A DNA stretch of 64,000 nucleotides from CAZKUN01 sp964555935 (GCA_964555935.1 CAZKUN010000005.1:34406-98405); one strand, 5' to 3'. Counted from the first letter of the stretch, positions 55,501 through 63,216 are shown. Made by a program: numbers and translations. The notes: generated from the letters alone by a model not told the origin.

Positions 55501-56114
55501 TCGTCGATCTTCACGAGTTCGGAGCCATCGACAACCGGCGTGAACGTCAGGAAGTACGGACCAGAGGTGTTGTTGCCGGGGAACGTCTGGCGCCGGACGA
55601 GGCCCTTCTCCTGCGACGTGAAAGCCCGGAAGAGCATGTTGTCGTTGATGCGGTGATCGAGTTGCAGCCCCTCGAGGCTCTTCGAGTATGACGCGAACTG
55701 GTTCCCGCCGATGTTGACATTCAGGTCGCCCCAAAGCAGCGCCGTGTTCTTGCTTTGGTAGCCAACGACGAACTGGTTGTTGTTGAAGCCATACCCGCTG
55801 TTGGCAATGTGGGCGCGCAAACCGAAGTTGCCGTAGATAGGTCCCACGATGTCGAAGCTCGTGGTCGCCTGCATCGGCGACGTGTTCCAAAACTGCGACT
55901 GATACGCTTCCTCGGAGCCGGCGGTGAAGTTCTGCCGGAGGGAAAACTCGCCTCGGCCAGAGATCTGAAGTCCGTCGAAGAGATCGCCCGTCGCGTCGTC
56001 CGCCTTATCGAACCATCGCGAAACAGCGTCGAACAGATCCGCGTTGGCCAGCGGGCCTATGGCAAGCCCGCCGATGACCAAACCCAATCTCAGTGCGGCG
56101 CCCCATGCACGCAA
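52539..56114 (-). CDS. large outer-membrane beta-barrel protein with Gly-rich repeats
   Basis: 1191 residues with a signal peptide (LRLGLVIGGLAIGPLANA). Two related all-beta units lie at ~185-247 (GPYFLTFTPVVDGSELVKID, then GEDYTLDYDTGQLWF) and ~303-377. From ~385 on, alternating amphipathic strands rich in Tyr, Asn and Ser (DLTAAQSESGGETGVALSTG, FDIDLQYRDVDPTYSY, ISFTHRFSDVKTDSGYAY) continue to ~1000, as expected for a barrel of many strands. The C-terminal ~190 residues are Gly/Tyr/Ser-rich with a 10-unit YGGGS/N repeat. The EDYT-x-DY-x-x-G-x-L-x-F pattern also occurs in SprA-like translocons, so a secretion role is conceivable, but a porin-like or structural role is equally open. Confidence 0.75.
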   Translation of the reverse strand: MRAWGAALRLGLVIGGLAIGPLANADLFDAVSRWFDKADDATGDLFDGLQISGRGEFSLRQNFTAGSEEAYQSQFWNTSPMQATTSFDIVGPIYGNFGLRAHIANSGYGFNNNQFVVGYQSKNTALLWGDLNVNIGGNQFASYSKSLEGLQLDHRINDNMLFRAFTSQEKGLVRRQTFPGNNTSGPYFLTFTPVVDGSELVKIDERPMRFGEDYTLDYDTGQLWFEPPGQPPTIIPSTSVVSVSYQSATNYETGGTTSGWQLESALLHDDLQLSVTRLEHATSAGGSNSTARFQEDLFTGSGTTGPFDVRFSPILADGATATIDGQEQIIRQALVFLVDETEWREGIEMDSIRQIGRIITRRPVPATAVVRVRYYYQVGPSGSSLGDTTVTGLTLRHRLDDDLQWDLTAAQSESGGETGVALSTGARYRRGRKFDIDLQYRDVDPTYSYIDTVGFFRNEKGLTAAFGYRPSDKISFTHRFSDVKTDSGYAYGYSGYTGGTGFGADTSLDRAYQDPATTPTLGVRATRNDSMLMLNYPGWPNLSLSRQTMENTGGSQANSLLETMNINLDYAPAKKPYTFRIGVMDTQQNYAGFADADDTDPLGSAQSSSTKTLTMAASWTPSDSLSFATNYSQNNSASNFQAQRGDSENLQVSTRWRVMDNLDLNLDWSRTEAIGAVTSGFYGGGIGFGGYSSGLGGGYGGNIGGVPFGLSGTLMPLQIGGGDPLPDEDEPELSRYTDSTSRLGLSWQPSDKINVDASLGMRKYESAGSVGYLADSDQRYGNIGLSWLPTREWSLNASVGSDLLQFLDEDRGGVLNNSFSLGASYRPEKSALSYRFNVNKQWGVSPDFAGTGENEIATLTDTSLLDVVTDVQYELNDRSRITGRVGFSDFVSGYSDFAKQTAEIALNYELTPSMGLNFGWQLIRNDSRLPQSDTTIPGVTAAGQDYTTNLLMLSLSTNFQGSVSGDRRRDAGNMNQSIRPGGGIFGGGGGGGGFGGGFTGGLSSLGNRNQSFQMLGGQGGMYGGSRGGSMGGGYTNSYGGYGQFGRSGGGSSGFGGGSYGGGSYGGGSYGGGSYGGGSYGGGNYGGGNYGGGNYGGGNYGGGNYGGNYNPYSGSRGSGEFTGLEGFDQGQPGTYGPGYADGWGTSGPLGQDPGAPQMGRPQRTVVSQPTLGDPWSEVGGTDAFPIDDMRDI
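52797..52952. repeat. 15-bp tandem repeat encoding YGGGS/YGGGN
   Basis: About ten consecutive 15-base units of the form CCATAGTTGCCGCCA (plus strand) or its GCTGCC variant. On the minus strand they encode five YGGGS then five YGGGN within the barrel protein. The block structure (all S, then all N) implies recent slippage expansion. Confidence 0.88.
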
Positions 56115-56235
56115 GCTAGTGCCCTCCGCATTCGGTGATCTGCCGTTCGACGATTGACGGGCCCCGGGTGGTAGATGCTTCCCCTGGCTGGGGACGCGGT
56201 GTTTCGACTCTCGCTGAGTGGGATTTGTTCCGGGG

Positions 56236-57312
56236 TCAGAGGCCGAATCTGGTAATCAGTTCCTCGACCATGTCGAGGTTCCTCTCGGCGGCGGCCCTCA
56301 GGCGGTCGGCCCGCGTCTCGAGCGAGTCCCCGCTTGCGTCTCGATCCGCCCAGGCGTCCGATATGACCTGGACCACTTCGTCCTCCGACGCGCTCCGGTC
56401 CAGCCACGTCGCGTCGACGCTCTCCGCGAACGCGGCGACCTTTGGATCGTACGACAGGGCCACGAAATCCACGCCCTGCGCGGCGGCGAAGATCGCCGAG
56501 TGCAGGCGCATCGCCACGACCAGGTCGAGGCTTCTGACAAGGCCGATCCACCGTTGGGGAGACAGTTCGTCATCCGCCCCGACGACGCGTCCGCCCGCCT
56601 CGGCGGCAACGCGCTCGGCAATCCTCGCATCGACCGGCCGGTGCAGGGCCAACGGGACAATGCTCGCCTCGGCGGACAACTCGCCCGCCGCCCGAAGCGC
56701 TCCGTCGACCAACGCCTCGCATCCGCTCACGTCACGAAGCGCCAGGCCTAGCCGCGGACCCTCGCTCGCGGGCGGGAGCAGATGAGCCACATCTTCGGGA
56801 GGAGACGGTTCGGCCAAAGGCGCCGGGTCAGCGGCGACGAGCACGCGCTCGCGGTCCACGCCAAGGCTGACCAGCAAGTCCGCCGATGCCTCGTCACGGA
56901 CGGTGATGGCGGCCGCCTTGCGCGCGGCGCGTCCGGTGAACAGTCTCGCGAGGGAGCCCGTGAGCGGTCCGATGCCCTGGGCGTAGAAGGCGTATGGCGT
57001 TCGCCGCCACGTGGCCGCTTCGAGGATTGCCAGGTAATAGGCCGCCGACTTGGCGCTGGTCGCGTCCTGCAGCAACCCTCCCCCGCCCTGGAGCACGAGG
57101 TCAGCCCAGCCGATTGCTCGCCAGACAGCCGCCTTGTCCCAGCGGTCCTCGGCTTGGACGCCATGCCCGCCGCGGGTGGCGGCGGGGTCGTTCGACAAGA
57201 CCGCCAACTCGCAGTCCGGGACACGCCGCCGAAGGCCATCAAGCGTTCCCGCCAGAATCGCCTCGTCGCCCGCGTTGCCGAAACCGTAGTAGCCTGAGAT
57301 CAGTATCCGCAT
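56236..57312 (-). CDS. csaB: polysaccharide pyruvyl transferase CsaB
   Basis: 358 residues from the ATG at 57312; an in-frame extension to 57441 overlaps the upstream gene. CsaB signatures: ILISGYYGFGNAGDEAILAG at the N-terminus, DPAATRGGHGVQAEDRW, the Gly-rich loop LVLQGGGGLLQDATSAKSAAYYL, YAFYAQGIGPLTG, AITVRDEASADLL, VAMRLHSAIFAAAQGVDFVALSYDPKV and a C-terminal DATWLDR. The enzyme adds a pyruvyl ketal from phosphoenolpyruvate to a cell-wall polymer, the anchor for SLH-domain proteins. It is 16 bases after the DUF5693-like gene, a pairing conserved in Firmicutes. Finding it beside lpt genes is notable. Confidence 0.93.
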   Translation of the reverse strand: MRILISGYYGFGNAGDEAILAGTLDGLRRRVPDCELAVLSNDPAATRGGHGVQAEDRWDKAAVWRAIGWADLVLQGGGGLLQDATSAKSAAYYLAILEAATWRRTPYAFYAQGIGPLTGSLARLFTGRAARKAAAITVRDEASADLLVSLGVDRERVLVAADPAPLAEPSPPEDVAHLLPPASEGPRLGLALRDVSGCEALVDGALRAAGELSAEASIVPLALHRPVDARIAERVAAEAGGRVVGADDELSPQRWIGLVRSLDLVVAMRLHSAIFAAAQGVDFVALSYDPKVAAFAESVDATWLDRSASEDEVVQVISDAWADRDASGDSLETRADRLRAAAERNLDMVEELITRFGL

Positions 57313-57328
57313 GAGATCGCCGCGCCGT

Positions 57329-59305
57329 CTACTCCCCGCCATCCCGCGGCGACCCAGACGCGAGCCTCCGCCAGCAGGTCTCGCCGATCTCGCAGATCGC
57401 GTAGAGCACGACGCCAAGGGCGGCGCCGAGCCACAGGCCATGGAGCGCGCGCGATAGCGAGATCTCGACGGGGGTGTGGAGGTGGCTGAACGTGTTCACG
57501 AGCGACACGAGCCCGACCGTGCCAACCGACAGGATGATCCATCGCCCGGCCTGTTTCCCAGCCAACATGCGCGCCAGCCCAAGAACCAGGAACGGGTATC
57601 CGATGAGGACTTCCTTCGTCCTCGGCCGCACGCCAAATGCCCGGTCCATCAACGCGCGAAACTTCAGCTCAACCACCGACACGCCCAGTCCGCTGTCGTT
57701 GCCGCTTCGCATGATGAGGACGGCCATGCCGGCAACGCCGATGAGCAGCGCCGCAACGTGCCAGTACCGCACCACGCCCTCGGCCGCCTTGCGCCAGCCA
57801 CGCATCAGGACGCGCCACCGAGATTCGTCGTCGCCCGCTCCGTCGGCGCCGAGGTCCCACCCCATCAGAATCAGCAAGACGGCCACGAGCGGCACGAACT
57901 GTGAGGGCTTCACGCCGCGGAACTGGTCGAGCTTGAGCATGAACTTCGTCTCGGCCAAGCAACCCACGATAAACAACCCACCGAGAAGACTCGTGCCCGC
58001 TGCCACGGCGTAGAGCAACAGGCCTTTCGCCAACGCCGCCCACCGTCCAAGCGCCTCGGCGGAGGGCCGGTGTCGCGCAACCGCGTAAGTCGGCAGAGCC
58101 ATCGCCGCCAACAGGGCGCAGCCCTGGGCAGTGATGTTAGGCGATACCCACATGCCGGCGGCAGACAGCAAGATCGCCGCGCCAAGGCCGATCAACGTCA
58201 CCACCGGCGCCGTTGCCAGCAGCTCCATGAGGCACAACGCAACAGACGCCAACGCGCCGACCATCACCATCCACCGCAGCCACGGGGAAACGCCAAGGGG
58301 GGAGTGGGGCCTCGGGTGCCCGAGACTGAACCCATCCGCCCTCAGACGAGTCGCGATCTCGCCGACATAGCCCTCGGCCGACGCCATCGGCTCGTAGCTG
58401 CTGGGCGGGAAGAGCCGCACGTAGCAGGCCCGGATGTTGCGCTCCCGCACCGCCAACGCGAACCGATCGACCGCGCGGCGTTGAGGCATGCCTAGCATCT
58501 CGCTCTCGCTGATGCTATGTACGCGCACGAAGTCCCCGGGCATTTTCGTGGCGAGAGCCGCGTCGCCGTGTTGCTTGCCAAACTCCACGTAGCCATAGAC
58601 GAGATCCCGCGAGAGCATTTCGATGGCAACGTCCTCCAGGCTCTCAGGGTGGCCAAGCGTCGCGTTGCCCGCAAATATCACCAGCGTCGCCTCGAGATCG
58701 CTCGCCCAGTCCAAGGCGTCCGCCGTCGCCGCGCCCCACTGGTTGCCATCGGCCCGAGGGCGCGGCACGAAGCCCAGCCCGGCGCCCTTCACGTCCCACA
58801 CGCCGTCGCGCGCGTACCCAATCCCCAGACCCGATATCTCGGCTATGCCGATCGAGTAGAGGTTCAGGCGCGAGGCGAACGCGGATAGCTGAACGATCTC
58901 AGCGACGTCCTTGCCGCCGGACAGCCGGGTGACAACGCTTCGGTGGATGCGGCGAATCATCTCGGGGGGACCGACCAGCGAGGCTTGCGGAATGCCCTGG
59001 TCCGAGGCGCCGCCAGGCAACTCCACAGGCACGGAAGATATCGCGCCGCCCGACAGCATCTCGCGGACGGTATGCTCGGTGATCGCGACATCAGTCGCGC
59101 CGGCGTCGCGCATTCGTTGGGCGACATCTCCGATTGGCAGGCCGGAGATTCCTGCGAGGTCGCGCAGTTGCGCGTGGTCCAAGACAAGCGCCACGCGCCG
59201 ATTGCTCCGCTCCAGGCGAACGCGCGCAACCGTCGCGGCGAGCGCCGCAACGGCTGCGATTACGACCAAGCCCCAGCATGCAAGACAGGCGTGGTTTCTT
59301 CGCAT
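57329..59305 (-). CDS. DUF5693-like polytopic membrane protein
   Basis: About 658 residues from the ATG at 59305. One N-terminal helix (ACWGLVVIAAVAALAATVA) anchors a large extracytoplasmic domain (~40-330) with ITEHTVREMLSGG, LNLYSIGIAEISGLGIGY, VDRFALAVRERNIRACYVRLF and GYVGEIATRLRADGFSLG. About ten C-terminal helices follow, ending near LIGYPFLVLGLARMLAG and THLHTP-like SHLHTPVEISLSRALHGLWLG. This architecture is DUF5693, which is encoded upstream of csaB in many Gram-positive bacteria and has no proven activity. It may flip or modify the polymer that CsaB pyruvylates. Confidence 0.85.
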   Translation of the reverse strand: MRRNHACLACWGLVVIAAVAALAATVARVRLERSNRRVALVLDHAQLRDLAGISGLPIGDVAQRMRDAGATDVAITEHTVREMLSGGAISSVPVELPGGASDQGIPQASLVGPPEMIRRIHRSVVTRLSGGKDVAEIVQLSAFASRLNLYSIGIAEISGLGIGYARDGVWDVKGAGLGFVPRPRADGNQWGAATADALDWASDLEATLVIFAGNATLGHPESLEDVAIEMLSRDLVYGYVEFGKQHGDAALATKMPGDFVRVHSISESEMLGMPQRRAVDRFALAVRERNIRACYVRLFPPSSYEPMASAEGYVGEIATRLRADGFSLGHPRPHSPLGVSPWLRWMVMVGALASVALCLMELLATAPVVTLIGLGAAILLSAAGMWVSPNITAQGCALLAAMALPTYAVARHRPSAEALGRWAALAKGLLLYAVAAGTSLLGGLFIVGCLAETKFMLKLDQFRGVKPSQFVPLVAVLLILMGWDLGADGAGDDESRWRVLMRGWRKAAEGVVRYWHVAALLIGVAGMAVLIMRSGNDSGLGVSVVELKFRALMDRAFGVRPRTKEVLIGYPFLVLGLARMLAGKQAGRWIILSVGTVGLVSLVNTFSHLHTPVEISLSRALHGLWLGAALGVVLYAICEIGETCWRRLASGSPRDGGE

Positions 59306-59384
59306 GAAGCTGTGGCGGGCCCCCAACCCGCCTCATTCCATCAGTCGAGACCAAGCGCGCGTGAAGTGGGCCCGCGGCGCGAGC

Positions 59385-60068
59385 CTACTTCGGCGCGATG
59401 CGGTTGAGGGGCGCGTAGTTGATCGACGCGTTCGCGCCCAGGAAGTCGCCAATGGCCGAGGCCATCGTCCCTGACACGCCCTCTATGATAGCGCCCTCAT
59501 TGAAGCCTGGCACGGTGAAGTAACCGGATCCGCCCTTGGCCAGGTCTTCAGGCAGCGCGACCTTGTACATGGTGTTAGCTTGCACGGCGGCACCCTTCAC
59601 CGTCAGGCTCGTGATCCGGGTGCCCGGCGCGCCATCGGGATCATACTGCACCTTGATGCCCGCAACCTGCAGAAAGTGCGCGCTCGCCGCGGTTGGCGCT
59701 CGCGCGAGGGACCGCTCGAGAGCGGCTCGGATCGTTGCGCCGCTGAAGTTCGAGACCACCCACACTCGCGTGGGCTTTACGAGCAGCGCCGAGACATCAG
59801 CAGCCGTCACCTTGCCGGGTTCGACCGCGCCGGATGAGAACTGCGCCGCGCTCACGAAAGCCGCGTCCGCGTTGCCGGCAGTCTTCAGCGCANNNNNNNN
59901 NNGCGGCGGCTGCCAAATCCGAATGATATGCAAGGCCAATGGGACCTCGCGCTGGCGAATCCCCTCGGTCGCGAGAGGAGTATCCGTCTTCGCTGCATCC
60001 GCCGCGATCGCGGACAGCAGACCCACCGCCAAACTCAGGACAATTACTGTCGCAACGGTGTTTCTCAT
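59385..60068 (-). CDS. 5'-nucleotidase C-terminal-domain protein (stand-alone), interrupted by an assembly gap
   Basis: About 227 codons including 10 N bases. A signal peptide (VIVLSLAVGLLSAIAADA) is followed by a 5'-nucleotidase C-terminal fold: DAAFVSAAQFSSGAVEPGKVTAADVSALL, WVVSNFSGATIRAALERSL, FLQVAGIKVQYDPDGAPG, MYKVALPEDLAKGGSGYF. The catalytic metallophosphatase domain that normally precedes this fold is absent, so it may bind rather than hydrolyse nucleotides, as in other stand-alone copies. The true gap length is unknown, so residue count and frame across 59893-59902 are provisional. It lies directly upstream of nothing on its strand and follows prfB by 1 base. Confidence 0.78.
   Translation of the reverse strand: MRNTVATVIVLSLAVGLLSAIAADAAKTDTPLATEGIRQREVPLALHIIRIWQPPXXXXALKTAGNADAAFVSAAQFSSGAVEPGKVTAADVSALLVKPTRVWVVSNFSGATIRAALERSLARAPTAASAHFLQVAGIKVQYDPDGAPGTRITSLTVKGAAVQANTMYKVALPEDLAKGGSGYFTVPGFNEGAIIEGVSGTMASAIGDFLGANASINYAPLNRIAPK
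59893..59902. other. assembly gap (10 N)
   Basis: Ten consecutive N bases. The surrounding frame happens to stay open across the gap, which neither proves nor disproves the nominal length. Confidence 0.99.
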
Positions 60069-60069
60069 G

Positions 60070-61180
60070 TCAGTTACCTCCTCGGCCTGCCTCCGCTTGG
60101 AGGTAAGCCGCCATCAACTCGTCTAAGTCACCGTCCAACACCTTCGCCGAGTTCCCCACCTCAAAGCCGGTCCGATGATCCTTGACCAGCGTGTATGGCT
60201 GCAACACGTAAGAACGAATCTGATTCCCCCACTCGATGTTCCCCTGCTCGCCTCTCAGCGCCGCCAGTTCCTCTTCGCGCTTCTGCCGCTCCAGTTCAAA
60301 CAGTTTGGCTCGCAATATCGTCATCGCCGTGCGTCGGTTCGCGTGCTGGCTGCGCTCGTTCTGACAACTGACGATGGTCCTCGTCGGCAGATGCGTGATG
60401 CGAACGGCTGAGTCCGTCTTGTTCACGTGCTGCCCGCCCGCGCCGCTTGCGCGGAACGTGTCGATCTTCAGATCATCCGGGTTGATCTCAACCTCGACGC
60501 TGTCGCTGATCTCCGGCACCACGTCCACGGCCGTGAAACTCGTGTGCCGACGCTTGCTTGCGTCGAAGGGTGAGATCCGCACCAGGCGGTGAACGCCCAA
60601 TTCGGCCTTGAGGTAACCGTACGCATTGAGTCCGGTCACCCTGGCGGTTGCGCTCTTGAATCCCGCGCCGTCGCCCGGGACCGAGTCGACAACCTCGAAG
60701 CCGTATTTCCGGTTCTCAGCCCACATCGAGTACATCCGCAGCAGAATCTCAGCCCAGTCACATGCTTCCGTCCCACCGGCTCCGGCGTTGACCGATAGAA
60801 TCGCGTTGCTGGCATCGTACTCACCCGTCAGCATCGCGGCGAGTTCAAGCGTTCCGAACTCTTTCGCGGCTTGCGCGCAGCCGTCGCGGACCTCGTCCTC
60901 CTGCGTCTCGTCCTGTTCCTCGATCGCCATCTCGGTCAGCATCTGCAGGTCTTCGACGTCCTGCGCCAACTGATCCCACGGGTTCACGTAGTCCCTGAGC
61001 TGGCTCAGCTTCTGCATGTGCTCCTGAGCCGACTCCGGATCATCCCAGAATTCCTGGGCTTCTATTTCCTTCTCCCATTCCGCTATCTGACTGGCCTTCC
61101 CGGCCAAGTCAAAGACGATCCCTCACCTTCAGAATGGACTGGTGCAACTGGCCGATCTCCCGCTGAATATCAAGCAGCAC
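60070..61180 (-). CDS. prfB: peptide chain release factor 2 with +1 programmed frameshift
   Basis: A short first frame begins at a GTG (61180; AAGGGGG site 9 bases upstream) and encodes 23 codons ending ...KVRDRL. The in-frame TGA at 61109-61111 sits in the context CTT TGA C. Shifting +1 gives DLAGKASQIAEW... for a 369-residue protein, the normal RF2 size. The codon-recognition tripeptide SPF is in RISPFDASKR and the catalytic GGQ in GAGGQHVNKT. RF2 recognises UGA and UAA; the frameshift at its own UGA is the classical autoregulation of prfB. The join is (61112-61180)+(60070-61110), skipping base 61111. An upstream SD-like AGG precedes the slip site. Confidence 0.95.
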
Positions 61181-61383
61181 CTGCAAACGCCCCCTTCAGA
61201 CATCCATCGTTGCTCCGCGTTTCTCGCCCCAGCCTCGCCCATCGCCCTCTATGTATATAGACCACTACCATTGGTAGTTGGTTCTGTTGACACGACGGGA
61301 ATCACACCCTACAGACACAGAAGGCGCTCCCCCGACCGGATGGGCCGATGAGGAGCGCCTCTAGTTGCAGGTTTGGCTCGAGG
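61181..61383. promoter_or_regulatory. prfB upstream region with a 15-base palindrome
   Basis: ACTACCA-t-TGGTAGT (61264-61278) is a perfect 7-bp inverted repeat. On the minus strand a TATATA lies just downstream (about 61255), so the palindrome would cover the -35 region of a weak prfB promoter and could be an operator. No strong -35 is seen. The rest of the interval holds the hairpin at 61322-61360 and no gene. Confidence 0.35.
61322..61360 (-). terminator. possible terminator hairpin downstream of the gene at 61384
   Basis: AGGCGCTCC (61322-61330) pairs with GGAGCGCCT (61352-61360): a 9-bp GC-rich stem 23 bases past the stop of the minus-strand gene. The following minus-strand sequence is TCTGTGTCTG, only moderately T-rich, so termination is plausible but not certain. 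Confidence 0.45.
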
Positions 61384-61899
61384 TCACTTGCCGCGGAAAT
61401 CCGCCGGCGCCTCTGGTGTTGCCGGCTCGTCCGGCGCGGGTCCGGCGATGATCACTTCTGACCCCTTGGCATCGCTGCCAAAGCGGCATCCAGGCCAGAC
61501 CTTGACCAGCCCGGTGGCCACGTTGCCGGCCCAGATCTTCGCGAGCCCCATCATCGACTTGGCGTTGTTGGCCTCAACATCGCGCGGGTAGACGGTGACC
61601 AGCTTCACGCCGTCGACCCAAATCGTCGGCTTGCCGCGGATGGCGGAGATCGTCACGGGAGCCGGGTTGTGATACGAGAGGATCTGGATCAGGCGATCGT
61701 TGATGATCTTCTCTCGCTCAACCACCCTGAAACCTGCGGCAGGCGTGCGCAGCCGAAGGAAGAGCACGCTGTCGATGGCAATGTCAGCCTCGAGTGGCTC
61801 GACATACTTGCGCTCCGGCGGAGCATCCTGCGCGAATACGACGCTCGTGGCGAGCAGAGCTGCGACCAGAACGATCACGACTGAATACCTTGCAAACAT
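61384..61899 (-). CDS. secreted protein of unknown function
   Basis: 171 residues from the ATG at 61899 (GAGGTGA about 10 bases upstream), preferred over an in-frame GTG at 61911. Signal peptide: SVVIVLVAALLATSVVFA. The mature part has PLEADIAIDSVLFLRLRTPAAGFRVVEREKIINDRLI and then WVDGVKLVTVYPRDVEANNAKSMMGLAKIWAGNVA. I read this as a small periplasmic alpha/beta domain; similar proteins with VDG-x-x-L-x-TV-xx-DAxA...LA-xxWA patterns exist in Armatimonadota- and cyanobacteria-like genomes without a known role. The tail is Pro/Ala-rich. It is monocistronic in appearance. Confidence 0.7.
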   Translation of the reverse strand: MFARYSVVIVLVAALLATSVVFAQDAPPERKYVEPLEADIAIDSVLFLRLRTPAAGFRVVEREKIINDRLIQILSYHNPAPVTISAIRGKPTIWVDGVKLVTVYPRDVEANNAKSMMGLAKIWAGNVATGLVKVWPGCRFGSDAKGSEVIIAGPAPDEPATPEAPADFRGK

Positions 61900-62013
61900 G
61901 CGGGAAGTCACCTCGGTCCGGGATCGTCAAGCATCGTCCCGACTCAATGTACCCTGTTGTCCCTGAGTTCGTCAACAACCTGCGGGCACCTGCTTATGCC
62001 CACGCGGCCCATG

Positions 62014-62736
62014 TCACAAATCCGGAACGCCGCCAAAACGCCGATCTCGGTCCTGATACGCCCGGATCGCCTCGTTCAGATGCTCGACCTGAAAGTCCGG
62101 CCAGAGCAAGTCCATGACAAAGATCTCGGCATAGGCGATCTGCCAGAGCAAGAAGTTGCTCACCCGCATCTCGCCGCCCGGTCGGATGAGTAGATCGACC
62201 TCCGGAGACTCCGGGAGATACAGTTTGGCGATGACCGACTCATCAGTGATGTCGTTCGGTGCGATCCGACCCAGCGTCACGTCGTGCGCGAGCTTCCGGC
62301 AGACATCCACGATTTCGGCGCGCCCGCTGTAGTTCACGGCCATGCTGAGGAGAAGGCCGTCATTGGTCTTCGTCTCCTCTTCGGCTCGGCGGATCGTCTC
62401 CTGGAAGCTGTCGGGGAGTTCGTGCGTTCGGCCCGAGGCTCTGAACCGGATACTGTTGGCCTGGAGATCCGGGACTTCCGCCGCGAGCGCTGCCTCCATG
62501 AGGGCCATCAGGCCCGTGACTTCGTCGTCAGACCTCTTCCAGTTCTCCGTGCTGAACGCGTAGATCGTGAGGCACTCCATCCGCTTGTCGGCACAAGCCT
62601 GGACGAGGCGCTTCGCGGCTTTCCGGCCCTCAACGTGGCCCTCAATACGCGACAGCCCGCGCTGTTGGGCCCAGCGCCCGTTGCCATCCATGACGACCGC
62701 TACGTGCCGCGGCAAGAGACCCGCGTTTTCAGCCAT
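62014..62736 (-). CDS. uppS: isoprenyl (undecaprenyl) diphosphate synthase
   Basis: 240 residues with GGGAGG before the ATG. The cis-prenyltransferase signatures are complete: HVAVVMDGNGRWA with catalytic D17, the histidine in EGHVEG, TIYAFSTENWKRS, NYSGRAEIVD and the C-terminal DLLIRPGGEMRVSNFLLWQIAYAEI. The usual RT-SGE is R-PGGE here, a tolerated variant. The enzyme condenses eight isopentenyl diphosphates onto farnesyl diphosphate to give the C55 lipid carrier for peptidoglycan and other wall polymers. It follows frr in the classical frr-uppS order, with two genes between. Confidence 0.96.
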   Translation of the reverse strand: MAENAGLLPRHVAVVMDGNGRWAQQRGLSRIEGHVEGRKAAKRLVQACADKRMECLTIYAFSTENWKRSDDEVTGLMALMEAALAAEVPDLQANSIRFRASGRTHELPDSFQETIRRAEEETKTNDGLLLSMAVNYSGRAEIVDVCRKLAHDVTLGRIAPNDITDESVIAKLYLPESPEVDLLIRPGGEMRVSNFLLWQIAYAEIFVMDLLWPDFQVEHLNEAIRAYQDRDRRFGGVPDL

Positions 62737-62748
62737 TGCGTCCTCCCG

Positions 62749-63216
62749 TCACCGGCTGGCCGCCGCCGGCTTCTCATACGACTCAACTGCCCCGGCCTCG
62801 CCGATCTCGGCGCTGAGGTCATCGCGCAAGATCCGCGGGTCACTGACGTTCAGGCGGAAGAGATGTCCCGGGCAAGCACAGTCCGAAGCGCCAAAGCTCT
62901 TCGCGGCCAGTTCCCCCAACTCCAACGAGTCAATCGCAGCCGCCAGCCGACACTCGCGTCCCTCACGCCACGCCCACGTAACGGCGCAAACCGGCCGGGC
63001 CACGCGGGCGAGGTAGTCGATGTGCCAGCGCATCGGCTTGCGCTTCCGACGATGCCGCTTCAGTCGCTTGGCGATGGCGCGTTTGGCACTGCCGACATAT
63101 GCGTGAAACCCCCGCCCAAGGTTGATCTGTCCCAACGCGCCAACCCTGACGGGGGCCCCCTCAACTATCTCGAATACGTAGATATAGACGCCCGAATATC
63201 TCTCCGCCGAGTTCAC
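62749..63216 (-). CDS. DUF123 GIY-YIG-type nuclease-like protein
   Basis: 155 residues from a GTG directly abutting the TAG of the preceding small gene, with GAGGT just upstream. The N-terminal pattern GVYIYVFEIVEG...VRVGALGQINLGRGFHAYVGSAKRAIAKRLKRH is a GIY-YIG fold of the DUF123 subgroup (GVY...YVGSA...RLxRH). It is followed by MRWHIDYLAR and a cysteine/histidine motif CACPGHLFRL (GCSDCxCxxHLF type). DUF123 domains occur alone or fused to endonuclease III in archaea and are thought to act in DNA repair. Location between frr and uppS is unusual. Confidence 0.85.
   Translation of the reverse strand: MNSAERYSGVYIYVFEIVEGAPVRVGALGQINLGRGFHAYVGSAKRAIAKRLKRHRRKRKPMRWHIDYLARVARPVCAVTWAWREGRECRLAAAIDSLELGELAAKSFGASDCACPGHLFRLNVSDPRILRDDLSAEIGEAGAVESYEKPAAASR

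Noticed and set aside
61287..61315. TTGACA with 17-base spacing to TACAGA on the plus strand
   Set aside because: No plus-strand gene follows; both flanking genes are on the minus strand and the -10 match is poor.
61240..61380. tRNA-like hairpins between prfB and the secreted-protein gene
   Set aside because: No T-psi-C consensus, anticodon stem or CCA-compatible acceptor could be folded; the stems fit an operator palindrome and a terminator better.
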